From the NCBI GenBank assembly GCA_916048095.2, contig OU696596.1:2370695-2434694 (forward strand): a DNA stretch of 64,000 bases, in the 5' to 3' direction. Source of the DNA: Sacculina carcini. Lineage: Eukaryota; Arthropoda; Thecostraca; Sacculinidae. The notes beneath the pieces are model-generated. The model saw only the letters and a list, made by a program, of their open reading frames with translations, did not search any database and was not told the origin of the DNA. This document shows, piece after piece, positions 21,336 through 33,091 of the stretch (the first letter of the stretch is position 1; each line of letters opens with the position of its first letter). Position numbers and translations under genes: made by a program.

Positions 21336-21659
21336 ATGCCATATGTCTGGCTACATTGAAATGATATTAGGTTATATGTTTCAGTATACATGTACAGTGT
21401 GTATCTGAGTAGTCACACCATATTGGAAACAATTACTGAGCCGGTGCTTTGTAACGTTTTTGTGTTAGCGCAAACAGTTTTCAGAAGAACATCGACACCG
21501 AATTAGGTGACAAAAGTTGGATATACGATTTCTGATGATCTAGACCACCATATATCTACGAAGCTTTGAAAATTGAGTGAATTTATTATATTTTGGTTTT
21601 TCCACTCAAATGACTGTTTTCTGGCTTTCCGGACAACTGTATACCTCATTTTCTTGGCA

Positions 21660-21815
21660 GATTTTTAGGCAGATAAATAAATATATATATATATATATAT
21701 GTATATACGAGTATATAACAAAATACAAATCAAAATACACAATATCAAACAGTACATGATAAACGGTGTTTATATACAAGGTGGGACAATATATCACTCA
21801 TGTGCCAATGTGGCA

Positions 21816-21870
<55 letters not shown>
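21660..21870. mobile_element. Penelope-like element fragment bounded by (TA)n
   Basis: 21720-21815 ('acacaatatcaaacagtaca', 'gataaacggtgtttat', 'caatatatcactcatgtgcc') is nearly identical to 43.89-43.98 kb, which lies between two hammerhead motifs. (TA)n tracts lie at 21679-21698 and 21818-21868. The hammerhead itself is absent here. Confidence 0.5.
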
Positions 21871-21872
<2 letters not shown>

Positions 21873-22480
21873 ACAGCAATGTATCCCTGGAGTACCAGCC
21901 AGTGCACAAGGCAGACTAAAGCGAATTGACGATGACACTCTGAAAATAGCACGTTTAATGGCACAGGGTTGTACCAATTGCGTGTATGTATGTGTGTGTG
22001 TGTGTGTGTTAGTATGTGTGTGTGTGCAAACAGTAGGTATTGCGCATAGAGTAGATAATTTGAGTGGTTTTCTGATGTGGTATTTGTTTTTGCCGCTTAT
22101 TTAGAGCGGGTGAGTATTATCGACTAAATGGTATTCTTTGTGGCGCTTACGAACGTTAACCGTTTAAAACTAGGTAAATTATAATATCAAACCTACTCAT
22201 AGAATAGAATGAAAAGCAAATAACAAACTTAGAAAATCTAAAATTTAAGCGCTGGTTTTACATGACAAAAAAGTTTATTTATTTATATAAGAAATTTATT
22301 TATTCTAAGCGAATGTTTTGAGGCGTTAACATTACTCGAATATATTCACTTCCAAGATATATTTTATTTTCATTTGCAGAAATATAATTTGTGAGCTCAA
22401 ATCATATTCCAACCAAAATTTTGTTTATTTTCTTGGGTTTGCTCACAAGATGCTGGTATAAATGGCGTTTGTGTGGACAG

Positions 22481-22706
22481 TGGCAAGTCCAGAGTCCAAT
22501 TTTGAGGGGGCTGAATCTTGGAGGCGATCAATCATGTACATGCATCACTATGCAACGTCTTTTGCGATTATGCTTATACCAACAAATTCTATTGAAATGT
22601 ATTCATTCTTGACCTCATTTAGTAAACCTCTTGATAAATGAGGAGTTGATGGAAACATTTGGGGGGGATTCAGCTCCCTGAGCCCCCCATCTGGATCCGT
22701 TAGTGT
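22481..22706 (+). mobile_element. MITE family F copy
   Basis: 'cagtggcaagtccagag' at the left, 'catctggatccgttagtg' at the right. Interior 'gcgatcaatcatgtacatg', 'tatgcaacgtctttt' and 'gaggagttgatggaaac' as in the other copies. Confidence 0.7.
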
Positions 22707-23289
22707 TTGTGGGCTGTACACACTTTTGTCATACGAATTGCAAACTCTGAATTATGCAAAACCGGTTTCCAAAGTTCCAACTGTTGTCGAACTGTGAAAA
22801 ATCCCGAGTGCAATTATATTTTTGTGTTGTGTTGGCTTTTTTGCCGACGCACAGCTGACACACACCGCCAAAATACACCTTGTTTGTCCAACAATAGAAG
22901 TTATTTCTTTCGGCAAAGTTTGTTAATCTTGTGTGTGCGCGCGCGCAAAATTGATTGACACGCCACGTCGACAATCTGAGCTGGAAAATTGACTTGACAA
23001 CCAAGCTAACCCAGAGATAATATATTTTCAATTTGTACAGTTTTTTCAGCGAAAAAAAATGCACCCAAATTAGCATTTTTGGTGAAAATTTCACAATTTT
23101 TTACACTCACAATTTTTTTACACTCACATACTGAGATATTCTCCTAAGATTATGCTAAATCTAAATTGTACATAGCTGGAAATTTACTATGCGAAATAAT
23201 TCCCATTTTCAGTGAAAGCAAGTATAATATATATACACATATGTACATGTATATATATTATATTATATATAACCATAATTCAAATGAAT

Positions 23290-23501
23290 TACATGTTTGC
23301 AATTCCCATGCAGCTTGATAATCAACAGATAATAGAGAAGGAAAAAGATTTTATTATAATATATAGACAACATGCTGAAAATGAAACCAAATGTCGCAGG
23401 CAAATGAATTTAAGAGGCGAGATAATTTGGACACCATCTGACAACTCATCAATATTTGTGCCCAAATTTCAATCACGAAATTACCAGATCACACCGAACA
23501 A

Positions 23502-23542
<41 letters not shown>

Positions 23543-24200
23543 CTCACACATACCATTAGCTAAACGATTGACTGTATACACTCTATTTATTTTTTTGATT
23601 TTTTAATTTTATTTGATAATATTTGTATTTTTTTCTTCTTGAGCTATATACTTAGAACAAAAAAGTTATACTTTTCGAACTCTCTTTCTCTCTACATCTT
23701 TCCCATGCTACTGGATTTGCCTGTAATTAATAATATAAAATAATATTAACAATAATAATAATAAACAAGCACAACTGATTTATTGCCGAATTTAATAGAC
23801 TCACAAACGAATACAAGGAATATACGAGCAAGTAAGCTCGTACATACGTACGAAATCTTAGTACGGAAAGTTTGCCCAGCGGAGAATGGAAGTTTGTGCC
23901 AAGAGTGCTTTAATTGTCATTCGCAATTGTATGCCTGTGTATGTATGTATGTATGTGAGTGTGTGTGTGTGTATGTGTGTGTGTTCGGTGTGTTCTGGTA
24001 ATTACGTGATTGCGATGTGTTGACACAAATGTTGATGAGCTCCCGGACATTGTCGAAATTATCTCGCCTCTTAAATTCATTTGCCTGTGACATTTGGTTT
24101 CATTTTCAGCAAACTTTACATATATAAATACACATTTCGCTTTCCTCTCTGTGTCTGTTGATGCTCAAGGTGCATGGAAATTGCAAACATTACGTTTGTT
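23290..24200. repeat. Large imperfect inverted repeat (arms about 145 bp)
   Basis: 23290-23435 and the reverse complement of 24057-24200 share 'gctgaaaatgaaaccaaatg', 'aggcaaatgaatttaagagg' and a 'gtttgcaatt(c/t)ccatgca' block. The roughly 620-bp centre holds (CA)n (23507-23550), a family E copy and GT-rich sequence. A weaker direct relative of one arm lies near 27930-28030. Origin unknown. Confidence 0.65.
23671..23766 (+). mobile_element. Repeat family E, internally deleted copy
   Basis: 'cgaactctctttctctctac' is joined directly to 'cccatgctactggatttgcc' and a TAA-rich tail. The central block present in long copies is missing. Confidence 0.65.
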
Positions 24201-24397
24201 AACATTACTTTACTTTATTACCTTATGATTACGTTGCAAGCATTACGTGACGTTATTTATAAAGTTTGCGCTCGCATAACTCTTTATAAGATTAATAATT
24301 GTATCATATTGTATTGTATTGGCACAAAAAACTCAATGAACTATCTCTATCTCACACACACACACACATACACACTCACACACACACACACACATTA

Positions 24398-25202
24398 CAT
24401 TATTACATTAGGTAGATATTTATATAGCGCCCTACACCTAGAGGGTCTCTAGGGCGCTGCACACGCACACACACACACACACACACACAAACGCACACAC
24501 ACAGACACACCTACACACACACACACACACATAGCCACACACACACACAGAAAGTGAAAGGTGAAGAAAGAAGAGAGATAACTTACACCTTATAATCATC
24601 ACTAATATAGACAATGTTCTCTAGAGTATAATACGATTTCACCATGAAAAATTTCTTTGAGTGTTTTTTGAAAACAGGGATAGAATTGATAGAACGTAGT
24701 GTTGGGGAGAGCTTATTGTAAATACGGGGTCCTAAGATAGAGAAGCAACGATTATAGTGAGTATGTCTAGAAGGAAAAGCAGGTTCCAATAAGAGACGAG
24801 AATCATCAGTTGACCTAAGTGTACGAGTAGATTTCTTGAAGGATAGAAGTTCAAATAAGTACGATGGCTTACGGAGAATAAGAGTGGAATGGATGATCAA
24901 ACAGATGCGGTAGTCAATAAGCGCCTTAATAGGAAGAAGTCCCAATTTTTGTAGATAGGGAGAGACATGAGAGCCAACAGGGAGATTGTAGATTAGACGA
25001 CAAGCTTTACTAATAACAGATTGAAGTTTGCGAAGCTGGCGGTGGTTCAGAGAAAGAAAGAGCGAGCAACAATATTGAATCCTACTGAGAATGAAAGAAT
25101 TAGCCAGTTTGAAAGCAGCAGAGACAGTTAAATATCTACGGATAGAATAGATTCGCCTAATGTGAAAGTTACATACCCTAATGATATCAGAGATGTATGG
25201 TA
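24398..25202 (-). mobile_element. L2/CR1-like LINE, 3' part
   Basis: Minus-strand LINE remnant: an RT C-terminal frame (25202-24583), then a 3' UTR invaded by (CA)n. It ends in a 9-bp hairpin (24426-24434 with 24450-24458) followed by 'atataaatatctacctaatg' and 'taatg' repeats. The GGCGCT-hairpin-'ctatataaat' end is characteristic of L2-type LINE 3' ends, probably the RT recognition structure. The 5' side is cut by a pure (CA)n block. Confidence 0.75.
24583..25202 (-). pseudogene. LINE reverse transcriptase C-terminal region (truncated)
   Basis: About 205 codons without a stop: FKLANSFILSRIQYC, LRKLQSVISKACRLIY, LLPIKALIDYRICLI, HYNRCFSILGPRIYNKLSP, SINSIPVFKKHSKKFF. These are the post-catalytic thumb and C-terminal segments of LINE RTs. 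Palm motifs are absent because the copy is 5'-truncated. The 243-codon frame shown by simple translation begins inside the microsatellite and is not a real N-terminus. Confidence 0.75.
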
Positions 25203-25441
<239 letters not shown>

Positions 25442-25734
25442 GTCGGGCTGTTGGAAGCTTGAAAGCTTATTAGCCCATATAAGCTTGAACGATGATAACA
25501 AAAATACCAGCAAACCACACTACACACAAATACAAGACGAATAGGTTGTGAGAAATAGCGCTTATTAATAGCGACTACAGCACGGAAGCAACGAGATGTT
25601 GCATTGCATTTGTGCAACGCTATATTATCATAATATGTTCACCGTTTACATACTTCATAATTTACTTATGTCGTTTACTCAATTTACTGTGATTCCTAAC
25701 TTAGTCTACTATAGTGAAAATATATGTATGATTG

Positions 25735-26095
25735 TATGTGTATGTGTGTGTATATATAGCTGTATGTATGTCAGTGTGTGTGTGTTAATGTGTATATGTC
25801 AGTGTGTTTATGTCAGTGTATATGTATGCCAGTGTATGTCAGTGTGTGTGTGTGTTAGTGTGTATAGGTCAGTGTGTATGTATGCCAGTATGTGTATGTC
25901 AGTGTATATGTCAGTGTGTATGTATGCCAGTGTGTGTCAGTGTGTAAGTGTGTATATCAGTGTGTGTATGTCAGTGTGTATGTATGCCAGTATGTGTATG
26001 TCAGTGTATATGCCAGTGTGTATGTATGCCAGTGTGTGTCAGTGTGTCAGTGTGTATATCAGTGTGTGTATGTCAGTGTGTATATGAAGCGTTGA
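25735..26095. repeat. GT-rich higher-order minisatellite
   Basis: Units built from 'gtatgtatgccagtgtgt' and 'gtatatgtcagtgtgt' alternate. A block of roughly 120-130 bp starting near 25877 recurs almost exactly near 25975, giving a second-order period. The 163-codon Cys/Val/Ser/Met frame is an artefact of this. Confidence 0.85.
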
Positions 26096-26195
26096 TATGC
26101 ATCTAACGCATGCGCCCTAGTATCTACTCCAACGGTCTTGAATTGGACTGTTTCTAGCCAGTTTACCAAGTGCGGTGTTGAAGTGAGGTGTGTTA

Positions 26196-26302
26196 TTTGT
26201 TTGTGTGTGTGTGTGTGTATATATATATGTGTGCTTGTGTGTTTGTTTGTTGTGAATTCCAGTGACACTGTGCATCTAGTGTGTTCGTGTGTGTGTGAGT
26301 GT
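26196..26302. repeat. GT-rich tracts
   Basis: Two (GT)n segments with a short (TA)n between. Confidence 0.85.
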
Positions 26303-28105
26303 TTGGTGGAGTGAAATAATATCTGGTTTCCATCACAACCTTCTCTTGTCAGTAAGGCATGCCACAACTGAGTATCCAGGTAAACCCAATTTTCACAAAA
26401 CCACGATAAAAATAACATTACCGATTCTATAAGGACGTTTTGAATAATTTTACTCATATTTATTAGAAGATATATGTTTATAAAAAATTGCATATTTGTT
26501 GTAGGGTTTTCTTTCTTCAGATATACTCTAGCATTTTTTATTTTAACTAAAAATTGTTGTTATAAACGGCTACCCCACGCTTCTATGTTATATCGCTCGT
26601 ATTTTATTTCTAGCATTTTAAAAGACAGTATTAATTTTTTTATACAAATAAATTCAAATTTCAGCAGAAATAAAAAAATGCTGTTTGAAAATTTCACAGA
26701 GAATTATACAATGACAATAAACGTGTAGCAGCCTGGAAAATCGAATATATTTTTTCCGAAATCATTAATTACTTGTGCCAACAATAACTATGAGCTTTTA
26801 TCAGCTTATATTTGTGTAGAAGAATTATAATTGTACTACAAGCATGTCATCTAAAAACTCTACAAGAATGAGTGAATATGTTCAACTTGGTGCGTTTCAG
26901 TGTGATTTAGAAAGTATTCTTTGTACATCTCCATAACGTATAATACATCCGTAACGTTTTACTATATCCATAACGTATAATAACGTATAACGTATAAGAA
27001 ATTTCTTGTATATCATTGAGCAAAATACGAAACATTTTATGTGTTTAGCATTTGAGTTTTTTATTATTTTATTAATGCACGAATAACTGTATTTAATCAA
27101 GTTAAATCTTGTATCAAAATATGAATAAACATAATTTATTCATAAGTTAGTTTGTATTTGGCAGGCAAACGATAATTTTTGACATTTCTTCTATTTGTAT
27201 AAATCTTGTATTCATACCATATTATTTGCATTATTTATATATATACCGCATTTTCATATTGTATGACTTTAAGCACTAACTTCTGTCTAGTTTTTATGAC
27301 ACCTCAATATTTTCATTTTACTTGTATACATTCTATATAGCCAGTTTCAAAAGAGTACATTATTCGCATCTCTTGGTGATTAAATCGCATGCTGTAACGC
27401 ATTACACTGTTGTATTGCGGTACAGCATGTAGGATTTTTTTGCGTTATTCATTGTGTCAATGGACTTTGATTTTTTCGTCATTCTGCTTTGAAACGCCTG
27501 TCAAATGTTCTTGATGTAATAATCCTCCTCTGTTTATTGCTGGAGGTTTTAAAAAGCTCAACATATTAAGCCCTAATGCTGCAAGCCAACAAATTCAATG
27601 ACAATAAATTCAATAGCAATAGCAATAAAAAACAATGAATAAATCCCGAAGCGAGAGCACAAAGACGTCAATTTCTGCTAAAAGCAATAGGTTTGTGTTT
27701 GTCAATGGCTAAGGGACAAATGTCAATACACTAACCAATATCCTGTAGAAAAAACGTGGAAAATTGACCCAGATAAAGTCAGCCAATTGAGCCAATATAT
27801 TTGGTGGAATTTTTGAACTTTCCCAACAGAATTTTTGTTTGCAAACAAACACAAATTGGCATTGTAAATTGGTCAAAGGATATTTCTTATTGTATTACCG
27901 AAATCATTGCACATCGCAAATGGAAAGAGCGCGAACGTTATCAATTGCAATCTCCATGCATCTTGATCAGAAATCAATACATAGAGAAAAGGACAACATT
28001 AGGAAAACTAAATGGCATTGAAACACGCAATGAAACAAACTGTTTTCACAGCGTTTGTCTGGAAACAGACTATATTTCAACATAGATCATTTGGTGGAAT
28101 CCTGT
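26303..28105. other. AT-rich intergenic DNA
   Basis: No supported gene. 26925-27000 carries four or five irregular 'ccataacgtataat' units. 27800-28085 has a 94-codon open frame with no recognisable feature; part of it resembles the arms of the 23.3-24.2 kb inverted repeat. Confidence 0.4.
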
Positions 28106-28111
28106 ATTTAC

Positions 28112-28382
28112 TGGATCAGTGGTTATCAACCTGAAGGAAATTCCCCACTGGTGGGGAATGGAAGAGTTGCCAAGTGGGAAGCTAAAGGTCCGACAGAACA
28201 GGACAAATATGTGTATTTTTATCAATTCAAATTTGTCTATTTTTGTTTCTAATGACCTCTAATGACATTTACTTTGATGTAACAATTGAGTTTATTGTAT
28301 TTATCAGCCCTGTTGTATGTAAAATAAAGAGATGCTTCATTGAGAAGTGGGGAATGAGAGAAAAAAGGTAAAGAACCACCGA
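28112..28382 (+). mobile_element. hAT-like MITE family G
   Basis: Begins 'cagtggttatcaacctg' and ends 'aaggtaaagaaccaccg'. The interior has 'ccactggtggggaatgg', 'aagctaaaggtccgacag' and 'tgacatttactttgatgtaac'. Inverse copies lie at 31.05-31.32 and 63.41-63.68 kb. Confidence 0.75.
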
Positions 28383-28877
28383 TATAGATAATAATTATTG
28401 AGTACAATTAAAACTATTGGTGTCATGAAAAAAGTGTCAAGTGTTACGCTTGATTGGAAATTTTAACATTAAAATTATGTATTTTATAATCGGTCTATTT
28501 CACAATGTCTATTTGGGATATTCTTGTGCGTAATTTGCACCGACAAATTTATTAAAAGAAAATCCAGAAATATAATTTTTGCAGAATTTATTTCATTATT
28601 TAATTTATATATACCAAATCTATGAAATGTATGAATAGTCAATTCATGAACGGCAATTGTATATTCAATGAGCGCAGATATTACTATAATTGCATAGAAA
28701 AATAGTCTAAGCTGTGTATAGCCTATGCTGGAAAATTTCATGCGTATGCGAGCGTATTTCAATTTCTGACCCTCTTGTAAATATATAATAAATTAGAATC
28801 TTTTTCTGACCTTATCATTTGCTAGAGTTGACTATAAATCACAGCTGATGAGCAAGCTTTGCAAAAACGCAAAATTA

Positions 28878-29040
28878 TTATTATTATAATTACTATTATT
28901 TTTATTATTTTTATTAATCACAGGCAAATCCAGTAGCATATAGAGAGTGCAAACATTATTACCACCCTGCCGTGGTGGCCCCATGTATAGCAAGTGGTCA
29001 AAAGATGTGAATAGAAAGCGAGATTGGAAAGTAAATGATT
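28878..29040 (-). mobile_element. Repeat family E copy
   Basis: TTA-rich tail at the left, then 'acaggcaaatccagtagcat', 'gagtgcaaacattattacc' and 'ggtggccccatgtata'. Minus orientation. Confidence 0.7.
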
Positions 29041-29339
29041 TAGCCATGATGATTTAAGCTGATGAAGAAAAAAGCAAAAATAAATACACAATGAATAAAA
29101 TACAATTATCCAATCAAATGTCTAAATAAAATTGTATATATAATAAACATATTATTAGACGCACTCAATCCTGTCCTCATGCGTGGGGCATTCTGTGCTG
29201 GTAAATTCTACACTTTCTTCCAGCTATGCTTAGCACTTGGCGATAAGCCAGACTGGCAGACTACAAAAAAGGCGAATTCTGCTTTTAACGACCGTCAAAT
29301 GATGATGCATTCTTCGACAGACAACAGCGGAGGACAAGC

Positions 29340-29378
29340 CGTTGGCGAATGGGTAATGGGTAATGGGTAATGGGTAAG
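29340..29378. repeat. (GGGTAAT)n, about four units
   Basis: Short tandem heptamer next to a GT-rich region. Confidence 0.85.
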
Positions 29379-29404
29379 CATTTTACCCTTGCGCCAGTCG
29401 ATCT

Positions 29405-29775
29405 GCGTGTGTGTGTGCTTAGAAGTCAAAATACGTGGTGCCCTATGTGTGTGTGCGTGTGTGTGCGTGTTTGTGTGTGCGTGTGTGTGTGTGTGTGCGC
29501 GCTTGTCGAAATTTGGCCGTCGTCATACTTTTGACACACACACACGCACACACGCACACACAAACACACACACACACATACACACACACATAGGGAAGCG
29601 AGTATCGCAAGCGGATGCACATAATTGTCAGCTGTCAAACAAACGTGTCGATGGCGGCAACATTGTGACGGCCGCGTCGTAAACGACACGCACACTTCGT
29701 CGAGACCGACGATGTGCATTTCACGCCTGAGCGCACGCAAACATGCCCACACACACACATACACACACACACAGT
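29405..29775. repeat. GT- then CA-rich low-complexity cluster
   Basis: 29405-29500 is GT/GC-rich, 29535-29592 CA-rich and 29745-29775 CA-rich. Overlapping open frames on both strands are by-products. Confidence 0.85.
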
Positions 29776-30255
29776 CAATTGGCATATTGTTTCTTCACAG
29801 TGCTATGAACAGAAGTATATATTCACACGTAGCTCATATGTATATATATACGAGTATATATATATATATATATATATATACGAGGTATTTGCTTTGTACA
29901 CACATACATACACACTAAGCAAACACAAGAACACACACACACACACACTAACGCGCGGAGATACACCCGTATATATTCTTGGAAATATGCTTCTATGTTT
30001 GGAAATATGTTTCTATGTGAACAATGTTTGGAGGTGTTAGTTGTGTAAATGTCTCGTTCTTGCATACAAATTGATTTCGTCGAAATTCGATTCGTCTCAG
30101 AAGTTACTTGGTCTCGGTGGTATGCATTCGGTGTCAGTAGGTCGATGCAAAATGATTTATTGAGAAAAAGTGCGGCTTACTCATATGCCTTTTCATATTG
30201 TCTCTGCAAAGTTTTACAGCTCATTCTCGTGTAAAGTGGGTGAACACCTGTTTCA
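29776..30255. other. Intergenic, (TA)n inside
   Basis: 29855-29881 is (TA)n; CA-rich around 29905-29950. No gene seen. Confidence 0.5.
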
Positions 30256-30261
30256 TTAAGG

Positions 30262-30522
30262 GACGGATCCAAAGAGAAATTTTATGTGGAGGGGGGAGCA
30301 GAATTAATTTTGGGGGCGGGGGGCTGAATTTTCGGGGGCAATCATTCATGAACATGCGTCATTATGCGATGTTTTTGCGACAATGCTTATATCAACAAAT
30401 TCTACATAAATATTTTTTCTTGAGCACTTTTAGTGAACGTCCTGTTTATAAGGAGTTGATAGAAACATTTGCGGTGAGGACTTTAACCCTCTGATCTCGG
30501 TCTCTGTATCCGCCATTGGTTT
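30262..30522 (+). mobile_element. MITE family F copy
   Basis: 'gggacggatccaaagag' left end, 'ggcaatcattcatgaacatg', 'ttatatcaacaaattctac' and 'aaggagttgatagaaac' inside, 'tctgtatccgccattgg' right end. Confidence 0.65.
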
Positions 30523-30657
30523 CATTGCCACCGTGAAACGTAGACATATTATAAATCGACTGCATGATGTATTGCGTGTTTTCGATTGTCATTTCCTCTA
30601 GATATTATCTGGATTTTCCTCTAGATTTTCGTCTCCACTTTGTTGCAGGTGACCGTT

Positions 30658-30692
30658 CAATGCAATGCAATGCAATGGAATGCAATGCAATA
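30658..30692. repeat. (TGCAA)n pentanucleotide repeat
   Basis: About six units, with one TGGAA variant. Confidence 0.9.
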
Positions 30693-31048
30693 CACACACA
30701 CACAGGCAGTTTTCCCTTAGATGTGTTAATGGATGGATTTATGTAAATGGGGAAAAAGTGAGAGCCCCAAGGCATGAGTCTCATCTCCCAGTTTATTCAA
30801 TTCGACATTGAACACTCAACGGTTTATGGGACAGGATGTATTAGGTTACATGTTACCAGTATCAAAGCGAAAGCTAGAAATGACATGGACTAGAAATCAA
30901 CTGAAAATTTCACCCCATCTGATCGTAGTCAACATCCTGAAGACAATTTCCACACTGGCATAATACAAGAAGTATAGAAATACGATGTTAAAAAAGTATT
31001 CCGCATTCATGGAATAGTATATTTTCTATCCTGCCTTTGAATTCATAG

Positions 31049-31316
31049 CAATGGTCAGTAACCTTTTGTTCTCTGATTCCCCACTTTTTCATGATGTCAA
31101 TCTTCATTTCTTACAACAGCGCTCAGAATACCAATAAATTCAGTTATGCCGCAATATTTAATGTCAGAAATTCACTAGAGGTTAACTTGTACGGGTTCGG
31201 ATTGATATAAACACACATAAATGTCCGGTTCTGTCCGACCTATAATTTTTAACTTGGCAACTATTCCATTCCCCATCACTGGGTAATTCCCCCCAGGCCA
31301 CGGATCACTGATTTAG
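31049..31316 (-). mobile_element. hAT-like MITE family G, minus orientation
   Basis: 'ggtcagtaaccttttg' at the left, 'ggtaattccccccaggcc' and 'acggatcactg' at the right. Interior 'tgtccggttctgtccgacc' matches the other two copies inverted. Confidence 0.65.
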
Positions 31317-31724
31317 ACCATTGAGAACACCATTGGACTTCCATAGAACTAGATAATTATGCACAAAACAGTCCAGTCGGAGAACACACCCACACTGTAG
31401 TGTAGGGTGCATGCATTAGAAATGTTCCGATGCTAATATCTAACAAATTCGGGGCGGGGTCAAAATAAGAAATTATTCACATTCTTGGGCTAGCAATATA
31501 TAAAGACAAAAAGCAGGCGGAAAGTTTGTTTTTGGCGTTCTTGTTGTTGTTAAAATTACGTAGAATAAATTATTGATCTTTCATCAGAGTCAAGCATTTT
31601 GGCAAAATAATTTAACCTTGTGGTAGCATGCGCACAATAAAAGCGAAAAAACACACACACGTATATATATATATATATATATATGAAGAAAGAAAAGAAA
31701 ACACAAATGACTGCCACTTTCAAA

Positions 31725-31758
31725 CGTTTCGGTCTTGAGACCTTCGTCAGTGACTATA
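31725..31758 (-). ncRNA. Hammerhead-like ribozyme motif (minus strand)
   Basis: On the minus strand CTGACGA (31750-31744), then stem II GGTC-TCAA-GACC, then GAAA (31730-31727) and CGTTT. One unpaired A lies between the CTGACGA core and stem II, which departs from the textbook core, so activity is uncertain. Confidence 0.5.
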
Positions 31759-31846
31759 AACAGATCAGTCTATAAACAGTGACTATAAACAGATTTCTGT
31801 GACAGTGATTACAGACATAAACAGATTACAGTGACTATAAGCAGAT

Positions 31847-31900
31847 TCTGTTTTTAGTCACTGACGAAGGTCTCAAGACCGAAACGTTTGACAAAAAGTG
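31847..31900 (+). ncRNA. Hammerhead-like ribozyme motif (plus strand)
   Basis: CTGACGA (31861-31867), stem II GGTC-TCAA-GACC, GAAA (31881-31884), then CGTT and TGAC. GTCA just before the core pairs with TGAC after the presumed GUU cleavage triplet, and the pairing continues (TTTTT with AAAAA), forming stem I. Stem III is the tiny palindrome ACGT, as in hammerheads thought to work as dimers. The same extra A follows the core as in the opposite arm. Confidence 0.55.
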
Positions 31901-31947
31901 GCAGTCATTTGTGTTTTCTTTTCTTTCTTCATATATGTCGAAAACTT

Positions 31948-31996
<49 letters not shown>

Positions 31997-32163
31997 TATA
32001 TACCGAATTTTATACACTATATATATAAATGCAGTAGTGTATAAAATTTGATACGCTAGCGGGCGATTTCTATTTGCATTGGTAAGCCATGTCTTTAGTA
32101 TTCCACGCGGGCTGCGCCGAATTTGTCACCGCTGAACCGTCGACTGCGGCAAACTTTGCGCAC

Positions 32164-32236
32164 CCACCAGCACACATACACACACACACACACACACACT
32201 GACACATACATGTGTGTGTGTGTGAGTGTATGTGTG
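32164..32236. repeat. (CA)n then (GT)n
   Basis: CA run followed by a GT run, giving a potential hairpin. Confidence 0.85.
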
Positions 32237-32380
32237 TTTCATGATTAATGTGCAGTAAAAAGGATCTTTGCGTGGTCCCCAAGCAGATTCTCACATGCGC
32301 TATTCGTAAGTCCGTACGAAGATTTACGCAAACACGCATTTATACAGCCTGTCTCCAAACAATGTACACACAATTTAGAT

Positions 32381-32703
32381 CAGGGATTCTTAACCGGGGG
32401 TATCCATACCCCTTGGGGTAATGTGAACCAGAAGTCGGGGATGTCGAACTCGATCTCCGAGTACAGGTTGTCAATTGGCAATGGTATATAAATAATTGAA
32501 TTATCAATGATTATGTTGTTTCCTAGTAATTCGTATCTAAATTACGGTTAATTGAATCGATTAAAATACTCGTGGATCTGGAAGACATACTGGGAAATGA
32601 TAGAATTGGTGATAATTATTTGAACAGTCAAGTAAAGGGGGTATGGAGCCATAATCGAGAATCCATTGGGGGTATGGAACAATCAAAAGGTTGAGAACCC
32701 CTG
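32381..32703. mobile_element. hAT-like MITE family I, uninterrupted copy
   Basis: Begins CAGGGATTCTTAACC and ends GGTTGAGAACCCCTG. Flanks ATTTAGAT (32373-32380) and CTGTAGAT (32704-32711) share 6 of 8 bases. It is the intact relative of the MITE interrupted by mariner at 19.2-20.8 kb. Confidence 0.8.
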
Positions 32704-33047
32704 CTGTAGATAATTGTCAGCTGGGAGTGGATTAGAATTCTAGTGAAATTTCACCAGAACTCATACCATCAATCTTCATTGTGCGATGCCCAAAAGACAA
32801 TGTCTTCACACTGGCACTTGTAACAGCTATTCAGATGGGGGCAACTACTGGATGTGACTGTGCGAAAATTCCAGGGCGATCGTGTCATGATGGGTGCCTT
32901 GGCATCGCTTTGCACTGTTTGAAAACATACGCTCACCAAACAATGAAATTATATTTGTCAATTCTGTTACAAATTGAAATTAATTATACTTGTAATAGAC
33001 GACAAGCTTACAATTATTCAAAATGTATGTACATTTTATTGGGATAC

Positions 33048-33049
<2 letters not shown>

Positions 33050-33091
<42 letters not shown>

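Larger units (their letters stand above)
31681..31934. mobile_element. Penelope-like terminal unit: inverted hammerhead arms
   Basis: Two arms, 31681-31755 and 31856-31934, are exact reverse complements except for a 4-nt indel. They enclose about 100 bp of tandem 'gtgactataaacaga' units. Each arm carries one hammerhead-like motif pointing outward from the centre. (TA)n flanks both ends (31662-31684 and 31951-31993). Hammerhead motifs in inverted or direct terminal repeats are a known trait of Penelope-like retroelements; no reverse transcriptase is present here. Confidence 0.6.
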
